From assembly GCA_003141795.1 (NCBI GenBank), contig PLNO01000037.1:1117-20306 (forward strand): a stretch of DNA of 19,190 nucleotides, in the 5' to 3' direction. Positions 15,382-19,190 of this stretch are shown one piece after another (position 1 is the first letter of the stretch; each line of letters starts with the position of its first letter). The translations under genes and the position numbers were made by a program. The notes beneath the pieces were generated by a model. It was not told the origin of the DNA. It made no database searches and saw only the letters and a program-made list of their open reading frames with translations. This DNA comes from Spirochaetaceae bacterium (GTDB taxonomy: Bacteria; Spirochaetota; Spirochaetia; SZUA-6; Fen-1364).

Positions 15382-16259
15382 TCCTTCACCGATCCGGCGA
15401 GAATGCCTTTCACGAAGTACTGCTGCAGCGCGAAGAATACGACGAGGGGGAGGAGCATGGAGATGAAGGCTGCCGCCGTCAGGTACTCCCAGCCCGCGCC
15501 GTAGGAATTGACCATGTTGCTGATGGTCACGGTCATCGGCGCGACCTGGGGAGTTCCGCCGAGATAGATGAGGGCGACCAGGAGGTCGTTCCACACCCAC
15601 ATGAACTGGAAGATCGCGAGCGACGCGATGGCGGGCACCGAGGTCGGCAGGACCAGGCGGAAGAATACCTGCGCGTGCGTCGCCCCGTCAAGGCCGGCGG
15701 ACTCCATCATCTCCCCCGGCAGCTCGCCGATGAAGTTGCGAAGGAGGTACACGGCGAAGGGAAGCCCGTACGCCGTGTGGGCGACCCAGATGGCCGGGAA
15801 GGAACCGGTGAGGTGCAGACCGTTGAACAGCCGTAGCACGGGGATCAGCGTGACCTGCAGGGGCACGACGAGCAGGCCGATGACGACGAGGAACAGCGCG
15901 TTGCGTCCCGGGAAGCGCATCCAGGCGAACGCGTAGGCCGCGAACGCCGCTATGAGGATGGGCATCACCGTGGCCGGCACGGCGATGAGCAGGCTGTTGA
16001 GGAAACTGCGTCCCATGTTGGCCTGACCGATGACGTGCGCGTAATTCTCCAGCGTGAACTGGAACGGCGTCGCGAACGCCATCCACCACCCCGTGGTGGT
16101 GATGAGACGCGCGGGGCGCAGGGAGGAGACGAGCAGGCCTACCGAGGGAAGCAGCCAGAGGAGGCTCACGAGGATGAGGACGATGTGCAGGACTCCCCGT
16201 GCGGCGAACCGCCCGGCGAGCGTGGCACCTTTGCGTCGGCGCACGATTGTGTCTGCCAT
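15378..16259 (-). CDS. CUT1 sugar ABC transporter permease, MalG/AglG type
   Basis: 293-residue inner-membrane protein with six predicted helices: roughly 23-47, 85-108, 118-142, 148-170, 195-222 and 255-280. The EAA loop that docks on the ATPase is ESAGLDGATHAQVFFRLVLP. The C-terminal FFALQQYFVKGILAGSVKE is the standard ending of MalG-class permeases, helping to separate it from its partner. The start at 16259 has GGGAGG seven bases upstream and lies two bases after the stop of the first permease gene. The open frame runs further upstream, but only inside that gene. The end overlaps the LacI gene by 4 bp. Confidence 0.95.
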   Translation of the reverse strand: MADTIVRRRKGATLAGRFAARGVLHIVLILVSLLWLLPSVGLLVSSLRPARLITTTGWWMAFATPFQFTLENYAHVIGQANMGRSFLNSLLIAVPATVMPILIAAFAAYAFAWMRFPGRNALFLVVIGLLVVPLQVTLIPVLRLFNGLHLTGSFPAIWVAHTAYGLPFAVYLLRNFIGELPGEMMESAGLDGATHAQVFFRLVLPTSVPAIASLAIFQFMWVWNDLLVALIYLGGTPQVAPMTVTISNMVNSYGAGWEYLTAAAFISMLLPLVVFFALQQYFVKGILAGSVKE

Positions 16260-16261
16260 CG

Positions 16262-17236
16262 TCAGCCTCCCGACCGGCCGAATCGCCTGATGTTGAGGAC
16301 CATGACGGGGATGATCGCCACGAGGAGGATCACGGCGAAGGCGCTCGCCCGTCCGAAGTTCTGGAAGTTGAACATCTCCTTGTACATGCGGTTGGCGATG
16401 ACGTCCGTGTCCAGGCTGCCGTTGGTCATGACGTAGACGACGTCGAAGATCTTCAGAACGCTGATGATGAGGGTCGTGGCCACGACGGTGATCGTTGAGC
16501 GCAGCAGCGGAAGGATGATACGGAAGAAGATCTGCCCCTCGCGGGCCCCGTCGATGCGCGCGGCTTCGACCAGAGATACGGAGATGCCTTTCAAACCCGC
16601 GGAGAGGATGACCATCGCGAAACCCACCCACATCCATATCCCCACGATGATGAGGGCCCCGTTGTTTTGCGATTTATTGAAGAGCCATGCCTGCGGCTTG
16701 AACCCCGGGGATAGGGCGCTGAGGGCGGCATTCACCGTCCCGACCTGGGCAGTGCCTGCGGGCTGGAACTGGTACATGAACTTCCAGATCACACCCGCGG
16801 CCACGAAAGAGATGGCCATGGGGAGGAAGATCGCCGCCTTCACCGCACCTTCGTAGCGGACCCTGTCGCCGAGGACCGCGATCAGGAGCCCGAGCACGAC
16901 GGTCACCACGGTGAACAGGACCAGCCACAGGAGGTTGTTGCGCAGCACGATGAGCATGTTCGAATCAGTGAAGATGTATTTGAAATTGGCAAAACCGACG
17001 CCCTTGGTCGAGCTCGCATTGAGGAAGCTCAGCACCACGGTGGAAAGCGCGGGATACACGAGGAATGCAGCCAGCAGGATGAGGGCGGGGGCGAGCCACA
17101 GCCAGGGCCTCACGCGCCGGCTGAACCGGGGCTGCCTCCCGCGCAGTCCTGATTCGACCGCGAAGAGGTAGCCCCAGAGCACCAGGGGAACCCCTGCCAC
17201 TGCGACAAGCGCCCAGAGCGCATTCGTCACGGTCAT
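16262..17236 (-). CDS. CUT1 sugar ABC transporter permease, MalF/AglF type
   Basis: 324-residue inner-membrane protein. A first hydrophobic segment (about 5-27) precedes a cytoplasmic basic stretch RGRQPRFSRRVRP, then a core of six helices beginning PWLWLAPALILLAAFLVYP, so it carries one extra N-terminal helix compared with the minimal fold. The EAA loop is EAARIDGAREGQIFFRIILP. Asn/Gly-rich and acidic residues in the extracytoplasmic loops (KYIFTDSNMLIVLRNN) are typical of AglF/ThuF-like permeases for alpha-glucosides, but substrate cannot be set from this. A strong GAGGAGG ribosome binding site precedes the ATG. It follows the binding-protein gene by 71 bp. Confidence 0.95.
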   Translation of the reverse strand: MTVTNALWALVAVAGVPLVLWGYLFAVESGLRGRQPRFSRRVRPWLWLAPALILLAAFLVYPALSTVVLSFLNASSTKGVGFANFKYIFTDSNMLIVLRNNLLWLVLFTVVTVVLGLLIAVLGDRVRYEGAVKAAIFLPMAISFVAAGVIWKFMYQFQPAGTAQVGTVNAALSALSPGFKPQAWLFNKSQNNGALIIVGIWMWVGFAMVILSAGLKGISVSLVEAARIDGAREGQIFFRIILPLLRSTITVVATTLIISVLKIFDVVYVMTNGSLDTDVIANRMYKEMFNFQNFGRASAFAVILLVAIIPVMVLNIRRFGRSGG

Positions 17237-17269
17237 CTCGTCCTCCTCGGGATCGACCCGGGAAATCGT

Positions 17270-17297
17270 GGCCCGGCGCCCGCAGGGGCTCCGGGCC
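17270..17297 (-). other. Intercistronic hairpin between the binding-protein and permease genes
   Basis: GGCCCGG (17270-17276) pairs with CCGGGCC (17291-17297), with a further GCCC/GGGC pairing inside the loop. No T-run follows on the minus strand. Such hairpins often protect the abundant binding-protein mRNA or reduce readthrough into the permease genes in sugar ABC operons. Confidence 0.5.
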
Positions 17298-17307
17298 GAT
17301 AAACTGT

Positions 17308-18618
17308 CTAGTTGCCGCTGTAGGCGTCCATGCGGACCTTGTCCAGGTCAGCGAGGATGCTGTCGAGCTGGCCGGGATTGGCGAGATAGCTCATGATCGC
17401 CGACCAGAAAGCGCTGTTCATCTTGCTCGGCATCATGTCCGAGGCGTCGAACACCGCGATGTCGGCCGACGTGAGGATCTGCGCGGCGTTCTTGCTGAGG
17501 GGATCCGGATAGTCGGCCAGAGGCACTGCCCGGTTGGGGGAGATGCCGTTCGCCGGTTTCACCCAGAAGTCCTGCGCCTGGGCCATTGTGACGTACTTGA
17601 TGAATGCCGCCGCCTGCGGGGTGTTCTTGAACATGCCGAAGAGATCTCCCGCTATTTCCACCGCCTTCGCGTACTGCGGGTCGATGGACGGGAAGCCGAA
17701 GAAGTTGAAGTCTTCGACGGGCTTCAGGTCGGGGTACTGCTTCTGGATGAAGCTCTGGATGAAGGTGGCCTGGAAGTGGAAGTAGGCCTGCGCCGGGGTC
17801 TGGAACACGGGGGTAAAGGCCTGCCCGAAGTTCGTCGACAGCTCGTACTGGCTGCCGCCGTAGGCCATCTTGGCGTCGGCGACGATCTTGCCCCACGCCT
17901 GCCACACCGCCTTCACCTCGGGGGACGTCCATGCGAGCTTGCCGTCATACCATGCCTTGTACTTGGCAGGACCGTACATCTTGAGGAAGATGTTCTCCAG
18001 CCAGTCGGTTCCTGTCCACCCGCTCGCGGCGCCGCTTTCCACGCCCACCGCCCAGGGGGTGATGCCCTTGGCCGCGGCGGCCTGGTCCACGCTCATGAGC
18101 TGGTCCCACGTCGTGGGGATCTTGATCCCGGCAGCGGCGAGGCTCTTGGGGTTGTACCAGACCAGGCCCTTGAGGGAGGCCTTGGTGAACACGCCGACGA
18201 GCTTGCCGTCAACGCTTCCCAGGTCGAGCCACCCCTGCGCGTAGTCCTTCTTCATCTGGGGCATGTCGAGAACGCCGGCGAGGTCGATCATCTTTCCCTG
18301 GCGGGCGAACTCGGCCATTTTGCCCGGGCCGGGAAGGGCTGCGAGGTCAGGCGGATTGCCGGCCGCCACACGTGTGGTGAGCACGGCGTCGAGGTCGCGG
18401 GTCCCCTCGTATTCGACCTTGATCCCGGTCTGGTCGGTGAAGGGCTGCACGAGGGAGTTGAAGATATCGAGCTCCTGACCGCCCCACACTGCAAGGACGG
18501 AAACTGAACCGCCCACCTTTGCCGTGGACCCGGCTTGAGCGCCTTCCTTGGACCCTGCCGCAAAGATAAGCGCTGAGCTGAATACCAGCACCACAACGAG
18601 CAAGGCTGATCTCTTCAT
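17308..18618 (-). CDS. CUT1 sugar ABC transporter substrate-binding protein
   Basis: 436 residues. The signal peptide MKRSALLVVVLVFSSALIFA is followed by AGSKEGAQAG, the AxGxKE-type junction common in spirochaete binding proteins. There is no lipobox cysteine, so lipoprotein anchoring is not evident. The mature part has the cluster-1 binding-protein fold: VLAVWGGQELDIFNSLVQPFTDQTGIKVEYEGTRD, then PDLAALPGPGKMAEFARQG, and a Trp/aromatic-rich binding region (WTGTDWLENIF, KLAWTSPEVKAVWQAWGKI, and a later FKNTPQAAAFIKYV). The start at 18618 is fixed by AAGGAGG seven bases upstream; an in-frame codon further upstream lies in the leader. First gene of the operon. It would deliver the disaccharide to the two permeases; no ATPase gene is linked, as is common for CUT1 systems served by a shared MsmX/MalK-type ATPase. 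Confidence 0.94.
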   Translation of the reverse strand: MKRSALLVVVLVFSSALIFAAGSKEGAQAGSTAKVGGSVSVLAVWGGQELDIFNSLVQPFTDQTGIKVEYEGTRDLDAVLTTRVAAGNPPDLAALPGPGKMAEFARQGKMIDLAGVLDMPQMKKDYAQGWLDLGSVDGKLVGVFTKASLKGLVWYNPKSLAAAGIKIPTTWDQLMSVDQAAAAKGITPWAVGVESGAASGWTGTDWLENIFLKMYGPAKYKAWYDGKLAWTSPEVKAVWQAWGKIVADAKMAYGGSQYELSTNFGQAFTPVFQTPAQAYFHFQATFIQSFIQKQYPDLKPVEDFNFFGFPSIDPQYAKAVEIAGDLFGMFKNTPQAAAFIKYVTMAQAQDFWVKPANGISPNRAVPLADYPDPLSKNAAQILTSADIAVFDASDMMPSKMNSAFWSAIMSYLANPGQLDSILADLDKVRMDAYSGN

Positions 18619-18646
18619 GCTGAAACCTCCTTGTATCTCGATTAGT

Positions 18647-18668
18647 GTAACTAACAAGAGTTACTAAC
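18647..18668 (-). promoter_or_regulatory. Probable operator of the LacI-family regulator
   Basis: The 9-mers GTAACTAAC (18647-18655) and GTTACTAAC (18660-18668) are direct near-repeats. They also create an inverted repeat GTAACT-N6-AGTTAC (18647-18664). The site lies immediately downstream of the -10 and covers the predicted start point, the usual place for a repressor operator. Confidence 0.5.
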
Positions 18669-18671
18669 TCT

Positions 18672-18700
18672 ACTTTATCATTGGTTTGGCGGCAGCGCAA
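18672..18700 (-). promoter_or_regulatory. Promoter of the sugar operon
   Basis: On the minus strand TTGCGC (18700-18695), a 17-bp spacer and TAAAGT (18677-18672), with TGA directly before it giving an extended -10. Transcription would begin near 18665, inside the operator repeats, leaving a leader of about 45 bases to the ATG at 18618. Confidence 0.55.
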
Positions 18701-18745
18701 GTTTTATTTTGGGGCGTCTCAAAGGGCACGGGAGGGCCCCTCCTG

Positions 18746-18767
18746 CTACTTCTTCCGAAAGAAGTAG
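18746..18767. other. Long perfect palindrome in the aminotransferase leader
   Basis: CTACTTCTT (18746-18754) and AAGAAGTAG (18759-18767) enclose CCGA. The 9-bp stem sits 13 bases before the aminotransferase ribosome binding site. There is no T-run, so it is not a terminator. Just upstream, GGAGGG and CCCTCC (18731-18743) form a second near-palindrome. Operator or mRNA hairpin are both possible. Confidence 0.4.
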
Positions 18768-18790
18768 TGTTGAAACCAACGGAGGACCTC

Positions 18791-19190
18791 ATGCCCGGCG
18801 CCCTGCCCTCGTTCGCCCTGGAGAGATTCTTTGCCCGCTATGAGTTCCAGGCCCGCTACCTGCTCTGTACGTCCGACTGTGAATCGATGAGTGTCGGGGA
18901 CCTCCTCGCCATGGAACCGGGGGCAGAGGCGGGTTTTCACCGCCACTGGCTCGGTTACACAGAAAGCGCTGGCAGCCCTTCGCTCCGCGGGGAAATCAGC
19001 AGGCTGTACGAAGAGCAGGGTCCGCACAACATCCTCGTGCACAGCGGCGCGGAGGAGGCGATCTATCTCTTCATGCGCACCCTTTCCCCCTCCGATCACA
19101 TCATCGTCCAGCAGCCCTGCTACCAGTCCCTCCACGCGGTGGCCGGCTCCATCGGCTGCGACGTGTCAGCGTGGAAGGCGCGCGAGGAGG
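18791..19190 (+). CDS. Class I/II aminotransferase, N-terminal part (gene runs off the right edge)
   Basis: The first 133 codons of a PLP-dependent aminotransferase-like protein, open to the end of the window. It begins MPGALPSFALERFFARYEFQARYLLCTSDCESMSVGDLLAMEPGAEAGF, then WLGYTESAGSPSLRGEISRLYEE (substrate-arm and early core), VHSGAEEAIYLFMRTL (the segment in front of the PLP phosphate loop), and VQQPCYQSLHAVAGSIGC, where Tyr stacks near the cofactor. This resembles the aminotransferase branch that includes capreomycidine-synthase-like enzymes and many unassigned proteins. The catalytic lysine lies beyond the window. GGAGG at 18781-18785 gives a good ribosome binding site. The amino acid substrate cannot be told from this portion. 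Confidence 0.88.
   Translation, partial: MPGALPSFALERFFARYEFQARYLLCTSDCESMSVGDLLAMEPGAEAGFHRHWLGYTESAGSPSLRGEISRLYEEQGPHNILVHSGAEEAIYLFMRTLSPSDHIIVQQPCYQSLHAVAGSIGCDVSAWKAREE

Noticed and set aside
17237..17307. A terminator between the binding-protein and permease genes
   Set aside because: The hairpin has no T-run on the transcribed strand, and the permeases have no promoter of their own that I can see.

Overview
The window (19,190 bp, GC-rich) looks like chromosomal DNA from a high-GC spirochaete. The main clue is the sugar-binding protein, whose signal peptide ends in Ala-Ala-Gly-Ser-Lys-Glu. That AxGxKE-type ending is common in spirochaete solute-binding proteins, and no lipobox Cys is visible. 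The host assignment is an inference. I saw no rRNA or tRNA gene, phage gene, transposase or CRISPR array.

Layout, left to right. (1) Positions 1-611, minus strand: the 5' part of glmS, preceded by a small unknown gene whose stop codon overlaps the glmS ribosome binding site. (2) 750-1769, plus: a quinone-oxidoreductase-like MDR enzyme. (3) 1828-5528, plus: an envelope-stress-like cluster. It holds a DUF2089 zinc-ribbon/HTH regulator, an overlapping 430-residue protein (LiaX/YvlB-like N-terminus followed by a regular pentapeptide-type beta-helix), a two-way terminator, and a DrrA/DrrB-type ABC exporter with its own promoter. (4) 5529-5823: no gene, but a GC-rich repeat element with hairpins and a strong terminator. 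(5) 5824-10039, plus: phosphoenolpyruvate carboxylase, a small disordered protein, and a tRNA-dihydrouridine synthase probably starting at TTG. (6) 18618 down to 10062, minus: a six-gene sugar operon. In transcription order it encodes a CUT1 binding protein, two permeases, a LacI-family repressor, a GH65 phosphorylase fused to beta-phosphoglucomutase, and a tandem class II aldolase-like protein with a degenerate second half. (7) 18791 to the end, plus: the 5' part of a class I/II aminotransferase gene.

How the genes fit together. The sugar operon reads as uptake plus phosphorolysis. A disaccharide containing glucose is imported; no ATPase gene is present, so a shared one must serve. The fusion enzyme would split it to beta-glucose 1-phosphate and convert that to glucose 6-phosphate, while the aldolase-like protein probably handles the other half of the sugar. 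The LacI protein, encoded inside the operon, probably acts at repeats overlapping the predicted transcription start before the first gene. The DUF2089 cluster has the make-up of a regulator, a sensor or scaffold and an exporter, but no signal can be named from sequence.

Three plus-strand genes (750, 1828, 5824) lack a usable Shine-Dalgarno and have promoter-like hexamers placed so that transcription would begin at or just before the ATG. Leaderless mRNAs are a recurring possibility here, best supported at 1828.
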